Notes under the pieces: model-generated
Databases searched by the model: none
Seen by the model: only the letters and a program-made list of their open reading frames with translations
Told to the model about the DNA's origin: nothing
Source of the DNA: Roseomonas sp. AR75
Lineage (GTDB): Bacteria > Pseudomonadota > Alphaproteobacteria > Acetobacterales > Acetobacteraceae
Direction of reading: 5' to 3'
Assembly (NCBI RefSeq): GCF_005222815.1
Contig: NZ_STGB01000006.1
Coordinates: forward strand, 806,001 to 870,000
DNA length: 64,000 nt
Position numbers and translations under genes: made by a program
Shown here: one piece after another, positions 25,631 to 34,329 of the stretch
Position numbering within the stretch: position 1 is the stretch's first letter
How the letters are laid out: each line of letters starts with the position of its first letter

Positions 25631-26653
25631 CTACACGATCTTCCGGTCTGCCGGCAGGAAGCGGTCGGTGTAGGTGAAGTCCATCGGCGGACGCACCGGG
25701 ATGCCGAACGCTTCCGCCACCTGGCCAGCCGAGCGTTCGAAGCGCGCACGGTCCACGCTGCTCACGCCGTTGGCGCGCACATGCGGCGTGAGCAGCGCGA
25801 CCTCGTTGATCAGCTCGTTGCGCGAGATCTCCAGCCGCTCATCGATCAGCGGCTCGCGCCGCTTGAGCGAAGCCATGGCCGCCGCAGGGTCGGCGATCAT
25901 GCCGCGCAGGCCGAGGATCGTGGCGTTCAGGAAGGCGGTGATCGCGTCCCCATTGCGTTCGGCAAAATCCTTCCGCACGACGAGGCCGGAGGAATAGAGC
26001 TCCACCCCCCAGCGGTTATACTGCAGCCAGCCGATGTTCTCGCGCGGCACGCCGGCGCCCACCATGTTGAGCGCGGTGGTCGTCAGGAAGCCGAGCGTGG
26101 CGTCCGCGCGGCGCTGCACCACCATCGTGTCGCGCAGCTGCGCGGTGACCGACAGCAGTTCGATCTTTCCCATGTCGAGCTGGTTGGCGCGGGCGAAGAT
26201 CGGGAACAGCAGCCGCGTGCCCTCGCCATCCGTCACCGAGATCCTGCGCCCCTCCAGATCCTTTGGCTTCTCGATGCCGGAGGACTTCAGGAAGATCGCC
26301 GCGTTCGGCGAGGCGTCGTAGAGCACGAAGACGGAGGTGAGCTGCGCGTTCGGGTTCTCGTGGTTGAACTTCAGCAGCAGGTTGGTGTCGGCGAAGCCGA
26401 TGTCGTAGGTGCCGGCAGCGATCTTCGTCATCGTGTCGCCGGAGCCGAAGCCGCGGTCGATCTGCACGTCGAGCCCGCGATCGCGGAAGTATCCGCGGTC
26501 GGATGCCAACGTCCAGCAGGAATGTGCGGATTGCCAGGTCCAGTCGAGGCAGAAGCGCACGCGGCGCGGCGCGGTCTGTGCCTGTAGCGACGGCGCGGCA
26601 AGTGTTCCAACCGTCGCGGCCAGCAGGCCGCGACGCGCAAGGCGGATGTTCAT
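25631..26653 (-). CDS. NMT1/THI5-like ABC transporter substrate-binding protein
   Basis: 340 residues. A twin-arginine-like signal (RRGLLAATVGTLAAPSLQAQ) leads into VRFCLDWTWQSAHSCWTLASDRGYFRDRGLDVQI, the SsuA/ThiY/NMT1 opening. GFADTNLLLKF near 88 and the second-lobe GLVVRKDFAERNGDAI near 228 fit the fold. These proteins deliver pyrimidine thiamine precursors, sulfonates or related compounds; permease and ATPase genes are not adjacent. Ligand unknown; possibly related to the convergent amidohydrolase. Confidence 0.88.
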   Translation of the reverse strand: MNIRLARRGLLAATVGTLAAPSLQAQTAPRRVRFCLDWTWQSAHSCWTLASDRGYFRDRGLDVQIDRGFGSGDTMTKIAAGTYDIGFADTNLLLKFNHENPNAQLTSVFVLYDASPNAAIFLKSSGIEKPKDLEGRRISVTDGEGTRLLFPIFARANQLDMGKIELLSVTAQLRDTMVVQRRADATLGFLTTTALNMVGAGVPRENIGWLQYNRWGVELYSSGLVVRKDFAERNGDAITAFLNATILGLRGMIADPAAAMASLKRREPLIDERLEISRNELINEVALLTPHVRANGVSSVDRARFERSAGQVAEAFGIPVRPPMDFTYTDRFLPADRKIV

Positions 26654-26702
26654 GGCTGCTCCCGGGGCGTGGTTCCCGCCAGGAGGCTACATCGCGGTGT
26701 TG

Positions 26703-26731
26703 CGGCGCCGCAAGAACGATGCGGCGCCGCG
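26703..26731. terminator. GC hairpin ending the kps operon
   Basis: Two copies of the self-complementary 10-mer GCGGCGCCGC (26703-26712 and 26722-26731) flank AAGAACGAT and can form a 10-bp stem. It lies 5 nt beyond the kpsD stop on the minus strand. No U-tract is present, so it is only terminator-like. Confidence 0.5.
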
Positions 26732-26735
26732 GCGG

Positions 26736-28496
26736 TCAGTCGAAGGTGCGGTAGACCAGCGCGGTCTGGAAGATCACGTTCAGCAGGTCGCTGCCGATCT
26801 GGAAGTATTTCGGATCCAGCGCCGGCAGCGCGACCACCTCGTCGCCGGGCTCCGGCGCCTCGTTCGCCTCGAGGATCAGGCGCCCGGACGCCTTGCGGAT
26901 CATCACTGAGGAACTCGATCCGCGTTCGGCGTAGCCGCCCGCGGCCTGGATGTAGTCCGACAGCCGCATGTTCTGCTGCCAGACGACGGCCTGCGGCGCG
27001 CGCACCTCGCCGCCCACCAGCACGGTGTCCACACGCTCGGGGATGACGATGGTGTCGCCATCCTGCAGCCGGACATCCGCGCAGCGCCCGCCACGATCCA
27101 TCACCACCAGCCTTCCCTCCGGCTGGATGCGGCGGCCGCGCTGGATGTAGGTGGAGATCAGGTTCGCCTCGGAGGCGCGGATCTGCGCCACGCCCGTCGT
27201 CGCGGACACGGCAAGGAACAGCTGCCGCTCAAGCCGGTCCAGCGCCTCGTTGATGGTGCGCTGCTGCGCCTGCGCCAGACCCGGCCGCAGCAGGAAGACG
27301 CCGCGCGTGTTGGCCAGGCGCGGATCCACCTCGATGTAGTTCAGCACGGTGCAGAGCGAGGTGTCGCGGCCGGCGATCAGCACCGACGGGCCGATGCGGC
27401 TGCCCTCCACGCTGACGCGCACGGTCGGCGCCGGCGCATCGGTGATGAAGCTGACCGTGTCCTGGTCGAGCAGCTGCACCGAGGCCAGCTCGCGCACCGT
27501 GACGTAGCGCGCGAAAGGCTGGCCGCCGCGGGTGCCGCGCACCACCGCATTGGTCGCGGCCGGCAGCGGCGCGGCGAGGCGCACCAGTTCCGAGCCCTGC
27601 ATCGCGCGGCCGGCGACCTCGAACAGGAAGTTGTTGCGCACGGAGCCGTCGGCACCCACCAGCGCGCCCTGCGCCGCGACCACGATGGTGTCGCCTTGCT
27701 GCAGGTTGATCTGCGGCAGCGTGCCGTTCAGCAGGAAGGCGTAGAGATCCACCCGCGCGACGTCGCGCCCGCCGCGGCGGATCGCGATGTTGCGGAAGCT
27801 GCCGCGGCCGGGATCGACGCCGCCGGCGCGGGCGAGATAGTCGATCACGCTGTCCGAGGCGGAGCCGAGATGCCGGCCCGGCAGGCGGACGTAGCCGGTG
27901 ACGAAGACGCCGAGCGAGCCGGTGGACAGCACCGTCGCATAGACCTGCACCTGCTGCGCATAGACGCGCCGCACCTCGGTCTCGACCACGCGCTGGATGT
28001 CCCCGGCGCGCGTGCCGGCCAGGCGGATCGGGCCGACCTGCGGAATGAACACGTTGCCGTCGGGGTCGATGACGGATTGCACCGTGCCTTCGACGAAGCC
28101 CCAGATGGTGATCGAGACGCGGTCGCCCGGACCGAGCACGTAGTTCGGGTTCGGCGTGTCGGTCGGGCTTGGCGGCGCCCGGCTGAACAGTGTCGCGCCG
28201 AACACCGCGGTGGCGGGGCCCGGCACGCGCATCGGGTCGCCCAGCGGCCCGATGACGGTCGCGCCGCCCTCCGCCTGTGTGGCGGTGCCCAGCCGCTGGG
28301 TGCTGGTCGGGTCGCCGCGGTTGAGCAATGCGTCCACACCCGCCGCCGCAGCGCCGCCCTGCGGCTGCTGCAGCGTGGCGGGGGGTTGCTGCCCGCGCAG
28401 ATTGAGGCTGGGTGGCAGCAATTGCGCCCCGGCGGGGATCGCCTGCAGCAGCGCCGCGCCGAGCAGGACCAGAAGGCGGATCTTTCGCAGCACCAT
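26736..28496 (-). CDS. kpsD: Capsular polysaccharide export protein KpsD-like (Poly_export/SLBB)
   Basis: 586 residues; the periplasmic/outer-membrane exit component of an ABC-dependent capsule exporter. A signal peptide (MVLRKIRLLVLLGAALLQAIPAGA) is followed by a Poly_export domain (YVLGPGDRVSITIWGFVEGTVQSVIDPDGNVFIPQVGPI, about 135-190) and SLBB repeats (VFVTGYVRLPGRH, about 220; VDTVLVGGEVRAPQAVVW, about 490). No lipobox is visible, unlike Wza. The start is taken at ATG 28496, one nt after the kpsE stop; ATGs at 28508 and 28514 are alternatives. Last gene of the leftward operon. Confidence 0.92.
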   Translation of the reverse strand: MVLRKIRLLVLLGAALLQAIPAGAQLLPPSLNLRGQQPPATLQQPQGGAAAAGVDALLNRGDPTSTQRLGTATQAEGGATVIGPLGDPMRVPGPATAVFGATLFSRAPPSPTDTPNPNYVLGPGDRVSITIWGFVEGTVQSVIDPDGNVFIPQVGPIRLAGTRAGDIQRVVETEVRRVYAQQVQVYATVLSTGSLGVFVTGYVRLPGRHLGSASDSVIDYLARAGGVDPGRGSFRNIAIRRGGRDVARVDLYAFLLNGTLPQINLQQGDTIVVAAQGALVGADGSVRNNFLFEVAGRAMQGSELVRLAAPLPAATNAVVRGTRGGQPFARYVTVRELASVQLLDQDTVSFITDAPAPTVRVSVEGSRIGPSVLIAGRDTSLCTVLNYIEVDPRLANTRGVFLLRPGLAQAQQRTINEALDRLERQLFLAVSATTGVAQIRASEANLISTYIQRGRRIQPEGRLVVMDRGGRCADVRLQDGDTIVIPERVDTVLVGGEVRAPQAVVWQQNMRLSDYIQAAGGYAERGSSSSVMIRKASGRLILEANEAPEPGDEVVALPALDPKYFQIGSDLLNVIFQTALVYRTFD

Positions 28497-28497
28497 C

Positions 28498-29712
28498 TCA
28501 GCTCGCATGCTCACGGGCGCTCACCACCAGCATCCAGCCGATGCCGAACAGCACGGTGAGGCTGACGAAGACCGTCAGGGTGTTGAAGGTTGCGCGGGGA
28601 TACAAAGCGTATTCCGGCATCTGCGGCTCCGACACGCGCATCACGAAGACCTGCTGGCGCAGCGCGTCGGACCGCGCGGATTCCAGCGAGTTCACCGCGG
28701 AGCCGAGCTCGCGGTCGGCCATCATCCGCTCGAGCTCCAGCCGCTCGAAGGCGGCGACCTGCTGGGTCAGGCGCTCATCGCCGCGGGTGACGCGGGCGCG
28801 CTCCGTCGTGATCTGCTGCTGCAGCGCCGCCACACGGTTCTGCAGCACCTGGAGCTGCGGATTGTCGGGCCGCATGAAGCGGCGGCGCTCCTCGTATTCG
28901 GTGCGTGCGGTGGCGAGCGCCGTCTCCAGCGCGGTGATCGTCGCCACGGCGCCGCCGGCCGTGCTGGCCGGGTCGAAGGCCTGCTCACGCTCGCGGAAGG
29001 CGATCAGCGCCTCGCGCGCCGCGAGCACGCGACTCTCGGCCTTGTTCACGTCCTCCTGCGCGGCGCGCAGCGTGTCGGCGATGCTGCGCGCGGAAAAGGT
29101 GTTAACGAGGTCTTCCGACCGCCGCAGCACGTCCTGCGCCAGGCGGTGGGCATCCTCGGGCCGGAAGGCGTGCACGCGCAGCTGCATCACGCCCGTCTCC
29201 GGGTCGAGGCTGACGATCACCCGGCGGCGGAAATACCAGGCGAGCCATTCCAGCTTCGGCTGCTCCCACCACAGCTTGCCGATCTCGTCCGCTTCCGGCC
29301 GGCGCCACATCTCGACCAGGTTGAGGTCCTTGTTGATGCTGGTCACCGCGGAATAGCTGCTGATCCAGGACGCGACGGCGCGCGATTCCTCAACGGCCGG
29401 CCGGGCGCCGGAGAGCGCGCTGGCAATGCCGCCTGCGCTGCCGCCGAGCATGTCGGCGCCGCCGCCGCCACCGCCGCTCCGGTTGCGCACCAGGAAGCGC
29501 GCCTCCGATTCATAGATGTTCGCCGCGTAGAACACGTAGTAGCCGCCCACCAGCAGCGTCGGCAGCAGCACCAGCAGAATGTACCAATGGCGCACGCGCA
29601 TGCGCCAGCGCGGTGCCTCGCGCTGCGGCGCCAGGGTCCCGACGGCCAGAACGGGCGGCGCGCCGGCCGAGGCGAGGGGCTCAGAGGGCCTCGTAGGTGG
29701 CGATAGCTTCAT
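28498..29712 (-). CDS. kpsE: Capsule export inner-membrane/periplasmic adaptor KpsE-like
   Basis: 404 residues, BexC/CtrB/KpsE family polysaccharide co-polymerase. A first membrane helix (about 42-62, HWYILLVLLPTLLVGGYYVFY), a long periplasmic coiled-coil region (about 210-360) and a second helix near the C-terminus (TLTVFVSLTVLFGIGWMLVV). YESEARFLVRNR just after the first helix is a family hallmark. It links the KpsMT transporter to KpsD. The start overlaps the kpsT 3' end by 32 bp. Confidence 0.92.
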   Translation of the reverse strand: MKLSPPTRPSEPLASAGAPPVLAVGTLAPQREAPRWRMRVRHWYILLVLLPTLLVGGYYVFYAANIYESEARFLVRNRSGGGGGGADMLGGSAGGIASALSGARPAVEESRAVASWISSYSAVTSINKDLNLVEMWRRPEADEIGKLWWEQPKLEWLAWYFRRRVIVSLDPETGVMQLRVHAFRPEDAHRLAQDVLRRSEDLVNTFSARSIADTLRAAQEDVNKAESRVLAAREALIAFREREQAFDPASTAGGAVATITALETALATARTEYEERRRFMRPDNPQLQVLQNRVAALQQQITTERARVTRGDERLTQQVAAFERLELERMMADRELGSAVNSLESARSDALRQQVFVMRVSEPQMPEYALYPRATFNTLTVFVSLTVLFGIGWMLVVSAREHAS

Positions 29713-30331
29713 CGAGTTCCTCGAAGAAGGTCAGCCGGCCCTCATGGAGGATCGCGGCGGTTTGGCAGAAGGTACGCACGTGCCACGGCTGGTGACTCAC
29801 CATCACCAGCGCGCGGCTGCGAAGCTTGGTCTCCAGGATGTGCTGCGTGCGCTCCATGAAGCGCTGGTCGCCCACGCTGGTGGCCTCGTCGATCAGGTAG
29901 CAGTCAAAATCCATCGCAAGCGACAGCCCGAGCAGCAGCCGCGACATCATGCCCGCGGAATAGGTGGAGACAGGCATGTTCATGTAGTCGCCAAGTTCGG
30001 CGAAATCGTTGACGGCCTCGACCAGCTCTTCGACCGGCCGCTCGTAGATGCGCGCCACGAAGCGGGCATTGTCCGCGCCGGTCAAGGAGCCGTGCACGCC
30101 GATGCCGTGCGCCAGCGGCCAGGACACCGACATCCGCCGCTCGATCCGTCCCTGGTTGGGATACTCCACGCCGCCGAGCAGGCGCATCAGCGTGGACTTG
30201 CCGGAGCCGTTGCGTCCGAGGATCCCCAGCCGATCGCCGGGGCGTATGACCGCGGTGGCGTCGCGCAGGATCCAGCGCTTCCCCTTGCCGCGCACCTCGT
30301 AGAACTTGCTGACGCCGCTCAGCAGGATCAT
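29681..30331 (-). CDS. kpsT: Capsule ABC transporter ATP-binding protein KpsT-like
   Basis: 216 residues, the normal KpsT length. Walker A is GRNGSGKST near residue 42, the signature appears as the family form YSAGM near 124, Walker B is CYLIDEA near 145, and the switch histidine is in VMVSHQ. It powers export of Kdo-linked lipid-anchored polysaccharide. It sits 10 nt after kpsM and overlaps kpsE, so it is the centre of a tight operon. Confidence 0.95.
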   Translation of the reverse strand: MILLSGVSKFYEVRGKGKRWILRDATAVIRPGDRLGILGRNGSGKSTLMRLLGGVEYPNQGRIERRMSVSWPLAHGIGVHGSLTGADNARFVARIYERPVEELVEAVNDFAELGDYMNMPVSTYSAGMMSRLLLGLSLAMDFDCYLIDEATSVGDQRFMERTQHILETKLRSRALVMVSHQPWHVRTFCQTAAILHEGRLTFFEELDEAIATYEAL

Positions 30332-30341
30332 GCAGGCGCGC

Positions 30342-31121
30342 TCAGAATTCGAGCTTCGGGCGCACGGCGCGCAGCGCCGCGAGGCCGAGCAGGTTGACCA
30401 CCGCCACCCAGAACAGCACGAAGCCGGTGCTGTAGAAGCTGGGCAGCGCCTCGCCGAAGAAGCCTTCGCGCACCATCTCGTGGATATGCGCCTGCGGGTT
30501 CAGCAGCAGCATGTTGCGGACGATCGGGTCCATCGCCATCAGTGGCACCAGCGCGCCGGACAGCGGCAGGCTGAGATAGACCAGCGGGTGGATCAGCCGC
30601 TCCGCGATCTCCCACCTCGCGGAGGCGGCGGCCGCCAGCAGCCCGAGCCCGTGCGCCAGCAGGAACAGCAGGATGATGCCGGTCAGCAGGATCGGGATGT
30701 CGGAGGGCGGCTGGTCGGCCCAGATCCACACGCCGACGACGATCAGCGCCATCACCGTGACCACCGCGGTCATCTCCAGCGCGTGCCGTGCCAGCACCAC
30801 GTCCAGCAGCTTGATGCGGGAGTGGTAGAGCAGCGTCATGTTCGAACGCAGCGTTCCCGGCGCGCGGGAGATGATGGCGCGGAAGGTGAAGTAGGGCAGG
30901 TAGCTGACCAGCGCGAAGACGAACATCGAGACGCCGGGGATGCTGTGGCCGAAATCGAAGGTGGATTTCAGCGTGGCGATGGCGCCGGCCAGCAGCAGCG
31001 GCTCCAGGAACAGCCACAGGAATCCCAGTTGGTTCCGTCCGAAGCGCGTCTGCATCTCGCGCATCAGCAGGGCGTGGATCACCTTGCCCTGGCGGCGGAA
31101 GCCCTCCAGCGTGCGGGGCAT
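30342..31121 (-). CDS. kpsM: Capsule ABC transporter permease KpsM-like
   Basis: 259 residues, ABC-2 type permease. The conserved start region VIHALLMREMQTRFGRNQLGFLWLFLEPLLL is followed by six hydrophobic segments, then the IHEMVREGFFGE loop typical of KpsM/BexB. The ATG at 31121 begins MPRTLEGF, the usual N-terminus. The DNA upstream in this frame (to 31883) overlaps the lipoprotein gene and shows no family similarity. Confidence 0.95.
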   Translation of the reverse strand: MPRTLEGFRRQGKVIHALLMREMQTRFGRNQLGFLWLFLEPLLLAGAIATLKSTFDFGHSIPGVSMFVFALVSYLPYFTFRAIISRAPGTLRSNMTLLYHSRIKLLDVVLARHALEMTAVVTVMALIVVGVWIWADQPPSDIPILLTGIILLFLLAHGLGLLAAAASARWEIAERLIHPLVYLSLPLSGALVPLMAMDPIVRNMLLLNPQAHIHEMVREGFFGEALPSFYSTGFVLFWVAVVNLLGLAALRAVRPKLEF

Positions 31122-31168
31122 CCCGTTCTGGCTGTCATCCCCGCGCCGGAACTGCCAGCCGGTGGCGC

Positions 31169-31549
31169 TCAAGGCCGCGGTACTCCGCCGCCGCGCAGCA
31201 ACGGTCGCGCCTGCGCCCATCCGCCGCCTTCCGCCTGGCAGTAGAGCTGCGCCCGCTGCAGCGTGCCGGTGCCGACCAGCACCTCCCGGCATTCGCGTCC
31301 GCTTGCGGCGTAGTAGGCGCGTGCGACGCGGACGGTGGCCGGGCGGCCATCGGTCAGGACCACGCTGGATGCGCCGCCGGGCGCCGACTGGGCGACAAAG
31401 GCGCTCAGCGGGTCGGCTGGCACCGGCGCCGCCGCGGTTGCCGTCTGCTCCGCCGATTGCGACCAGCCGAGCCCGCTGGCACAGCCGCCCAGGAGCAGCA
31501 GCGCCAGCATCGCGGCCGGTCCCACAGGGCGGGCGCCCCGCCGGACCAT
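31169..31549 (-). CDS. Small lipoprotein at the head of the kps operon
   Basis: 126 residues from ATG 31549. A lipoprotein signal ends in the lipobox LLLGGC, with the acylated cysteine about residue 21. The mature part ends with YYAASGRECREVLVG...QLYCQAEGGGWAQARPLL, a two-cysteine C-terminal pattern similar to 17-kDa surface-antigen-like proteins; the cysteines may form a disulfide. An upstream ATG at 31600 would add 17 residues but overlaps a palindrome. It is the first gene before kpsM (47-bp gap), so a role in capsule export or assembly is plausible but unproven. Confidence 0.75.
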   Translation of the reverse strand: MVRRGARPVGPAAMLALLLLGGCASGLGWSQSAEQTATAAAPVPADPLSAFVAQSAPGGASSVVLTDGRPATVRVARAYYAASGRECREVLVGTGTLQRAQLYCQAEGGGWAQARPLLRGGGVPRP

Positions 31550-31594
31550 AGGCAGATCGGTGGAGTGGCGCGTGACGCGCAAGGACACAGTGCT

Positions 31595-31609
31595 TTGCAT
31601 CACTTGCAA
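31595..31609. promoter_or_regulatory. 15-bp palindrome in the capsule divergent promoter region
   Basis: TTGCA-TCACT-TGCAA is a perfect inverted repeat in the relatively AT-rich gap between the leftward kps operon and the rightward KpsC-like gene. It could be an operator for both directions. Confidence 0.35.
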
Positions 31610-31738
31610 GGTGTAGCTGATACGATGAATCCAGGCAAAACAGTATGGCACGCCATGATGGGTCGCACGCAAAGGTTGTCCCGACCTGTTGCCGCGATGC
31701 CGCTGCGCGTCGCTCGCGTTCCGCGGTAACATCCCGTT

Positions 31739-33544
31739 GTGCCGGACGCCATGCTGCCCCTGCCGGTGCCGGCCCCCCTGCTTGCGGCTTGGCCGCATCT
31801 GCCTGCCTTCTGGCCGGAACGGCGCCTCGTCGCCGGCCCGCCCGGCCTTGCGCCGGCCTTCGCGCCGGGGCCGTTCCGGCCACCGAGCCTGGGCGGGCGG
31901 GAGATGCCGGTGGCGCTGATCTGCGCCGAGGCGCCCGACCCGGTGGCGGCCGCCCTCGCCCAGCCCGTGCCGGTCATGCCGGGCCTTTCCGCGCTCCTGG
32001 CCCGCTTCGCCGCGGCCCGGCTGGGCGGGCCGCCGGGGCTGCCCGATCCCGGGCCTGCCGGGCTGGGCGTGCCGGCGCGCAGCGCGGTGGTGGTGCTCGA
32101 TCCCTGCGATGCCACGCGGCGGGCCGAGGCGCTGGCCTGGCTGGCCGCCGCGCGGGCGACGCCCGGCCCGGTGCTGGTGGCGCGTGATCCCTTCGCCACG
32201 GGAGCGCCGGTCCTGCCCGGCAGCCTGCCGGCGCTGGATCCCTGGACGCTGCTGGACGGCGCGCGGGTCCTGCACGGCGCCTCCCGCGACATGGCGCTGC
32301 TGGCGATGGCCGCCGGCGTCACGGTAGCGGACGGTCCCTTGGCCGGCCTGGATGGCCAGGAATGCTGGGCCCGGCTGCTCGCGGCGACGCGCTGCGCCGA
32401 TCCCTTCCGGCGCCGTCCCTGCCGCGTGGAGGAGGCGGTCGACCTGCTTGCGCTGTGGAAGGCGCGTGCCGCCGAGGGAAGGCAGGTCGCCGCCTGCCTC
32501 GGCATCCATCCCTACAAGCGTCCGCGCCTGCGTGCGCTGCTGGCCTCCGACCGGCCGCCTCCCGGCTTCCACGCCACGGCCGGCCGCGCCATCGCCGCGG
32601 CGCGGCGAGGCGGCGGCGCGCTGCTGACCTGGAGCGCCTCCGCCCCGGACGACCTGCCCGCCCGCGCTGCGGCCGCGGGCGTCACGCTGCTCTGGCTGGA
32701 GGACGGGTTCATCCGTTCGGCCGGATTGGGCGCCGCGTTCCGGCCTGGAGCGTCCTTCGCGCTGGATCGGCGGGGCCCCTACTACGATCCGGCGCGGCCG
32801 AGCGACCTCGAGCAACTTCTTGCCACCGCCGATTTCCCGCAGTCGCTCCTGGCCCGCGCGGCCACGTTGCGCCAGGCGATCGTCGCGCGCGGCATCACCA
32901 AATACAATCTCGGCGGCGAGGCACCGCGCATCGCCGCGCCGCCGGGGCGCCGGCGCATCCTGGTGCCCGGACAGGTCGAGGACGACGCCTCCGTGCGGCG
33001 CGGCGGGGCCGGGATCAGCGGCAACCGCGCCCTGCTGCACCGCATCCGCGCCGCCGAACCCGACGCCTTCCTGGTCTACAAGCCGCATCCCGACATCGAG
33101 GCCGGCTACCGCCGCGGCCGCATCCCGGCCGCGGAACTCGCCGGCCTGGCGGACCTGGTTCTGGAAGGCGCGCCGATGGCCGCGGTGCTCGAACAGGTGG
33201 ACGCGGTCCACACCCTGACCTCCCTGACCGGCTTCGAGGCGCTGCTGCGCGGCATCCCCGTCACCTGCTGGGGCATGCCCTTCTATGCCGGCTGGGGTCT
33301 GACCGAGGACCGCGCCGCACCGCCCCGCCGCGGCCGCGCCCTCAGCCTGGACGCGCTGGTGGCGGGCGCCCTGATCCTCTATCCGCGCTGCCTCGACCCG
33401 CTGACCGAACTGCCCTGCCCGCCGGAGGTGCTGATCGAGCGGATGGACCAGCCCGCGCTCTTCCCGCCCGGCCGCTTCGCCGGCCTGCGCGCGGTTGAGG
33501 GCTTCGTGCGGCGCAGCCTCGCCCGTCTCCGGGGGCTGCGGTGA
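31739..33544 (+). CDS. KpsC-like capsule Kdo transferase, single recognisable module
   Basis: 601 residues. KpsC proteins build the beta-Kdo linker that joins capsule to lipid. The segment 245-590 carries one full set of KpsC motifs: ACLGIHPYKRPRLRALL, WLEDGFIRSAGLGA, YYDPARPSDLEQLL, ILVPGQVEDDASVRRGG, YKPHPDIEAGYRRG, TSLTGFEALLRG and CWGMPFYAGWGLTEDR. Typical KpsC has two such modules; here the first 240 residues lack these motifs and are Ala/Pro-rich, so the first module may be degenerate or replaced. The start is GTG at 31739 (alternative ATG 31751). It overlaps the following SDR (GTGA). KpsS is not present in the window. Confidence 0.85.
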   Translation: MPDAMLPLPVPAPLLAAWPHLPAFWPERRLVAGPPGLAPAFAPGPFRPPSLGGREMPVALICAEAPDPVAAALAQPVPVMPGLSALLARFAAARLGGPPGLPDPGPAGLGVPARSAVVVLDPCDATRRAEALAWLAAARATPGPVLVARDPFATGAPVLPGSLPALDPWTLLDGARVLHGASRDMALLAMAAGVTVADGPLAGLDGQECWARLLAATRCADPFRRRPCRVEEAVDLLALWKARAAEGRQVAACLGIHPYKRPRLRALLASDRPPPGFHATAGRAIAAARRGGGALLTWSASAPDDLPARAAAAGVTLLWLEDGFIRSAGLGAAFRPGASFALDRRGPYYDPARPSDLEQLLATADFPQSLLARAATLRQAIVARGITKYNLGGEAPRIAAPPGRRRILVPGQVEDDASVRRGGAGISGNRALLHRIRAAEPDAFLVYKPHPDIEAGYRRGRIPAAELAGLADLVLEGAPMAAVLEQVDAVHTLTSLTGFEALLRGIPVTCWGMPFYAGWGLTEDRAAPPRRGRALSLDALVAGALILYPRCLDPLTELPCPPEVLIERMDQPALFPPGRFAGLRAVEGFVRRSLARLRGLR

Positions 33545-34323
33545 GGGCGTTCCGGTCGGTGGTGATCTCCGGCGCCTCGCGCGGGCTGGGCGCGGCGCTG
33601 GCGCGGCGCTTCGCGGCATCGGGCGCGCGGTTGCTGCTGGTTGCGCGAGATCGCGACGCGCTGGAGGCCGTGGCCGCGGACTGCGCGGCGCGCGGGGCGG
33701 CGGTCGAGATCGCAGCCCTCGACGTCGCCGAGGCCGCGCGGCTTGCTGCCGCCCTGGCGCGCTTCGAGGCCGCCGGTCCGGTCGATCTCGTCATCGCCAA
33801 TGCCGGGGTGCTGGCCGGCACCGCCAGCGCGGGCGGCGCGGAAGATCCCGATGCGGCGGCACGGCAGGTCGCGGTGAACCTGCTCGGCGCGATTCACCTC
33901 GTCGGGCCGCTTCTGCCGGGCATGCTGGCGCGCGGGGAGGGGGCGGTGGCGCTGGTGGCCTCGCTCGCGGCCTTTCGCGGCCTGCCGGACAGCCCCGGCT
34001 ACTCCGCCAGCAAGGCGGGCATGCTCGCCTGGGGGGAGTCGCTGCGTGCCGCGCATGCCCCGCAGGGGCTGCGCGTCACCGTGCTCTGCCCGGGCTTCTT
34101 CGACAGCGCGATGGGCGCGCGCCACCTCGGCCGCCGCCCGTCGAAGATGACGCTGGACGACACGGCCGCGCGTTGCGAGAGGGCGATCCGCGCCGGCCGC
34201 GCGATGGCGGCCTTCCCGCCCGCGCTGGCCTGGCCGCTGCGCCTTCTCGCGCTGCTGCCTTCGCCGCTGGCGGATCGGGCGATCCGGCTGGTGCGCTTCC
34301 GCATCCGCCCGGAACCGCCCTGA
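33541..34323 (+). CDS. SDR-family oxidoreductase coupled to the KpsC-like gene
   Basis: 260 residues. Cofactor loop GASRGLGAALARRFA near residue 11, ANAG near 85, SLAAFRGLPDSPGYSASKAG with the catalytic Ser/Tyr/Lys near 140-160, and LCPGFFDSAM near 183. The longer C-terminal helices (LAWPLRLLALLPSPLADRAIRLV) suggest membrane association. It starts at GTG overlapping the preceding TGA, so it is made together with the Kdo transferase. A role in capsule lipid or sugar processing is inferred only from this coupling. Confidence 0.87.
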   Translation: MRAFRSVVISGASRGLGAALARRFAASGARLLLVARDRDALEAVAADCAARGAAVEIAALDVAEAARLAAALARFEAAGPVDLVIANAGVLAGTASAGGAEDPDAAARQVAVNLLGAIHLVGPLLPGMLARGEGAVALVASLAAFRGLPDSPGYSASKAGMLAWGESLRAAHAPQGLRVTVLCPGFFDSAMGARHLGRRPSKMTLDDTAARCERAIRAGRAMAAFPPALAWPLRLLALLPSPLADRAIRLVRFRIRPEPP

Positions 34324-34329
34324 CGCGCG

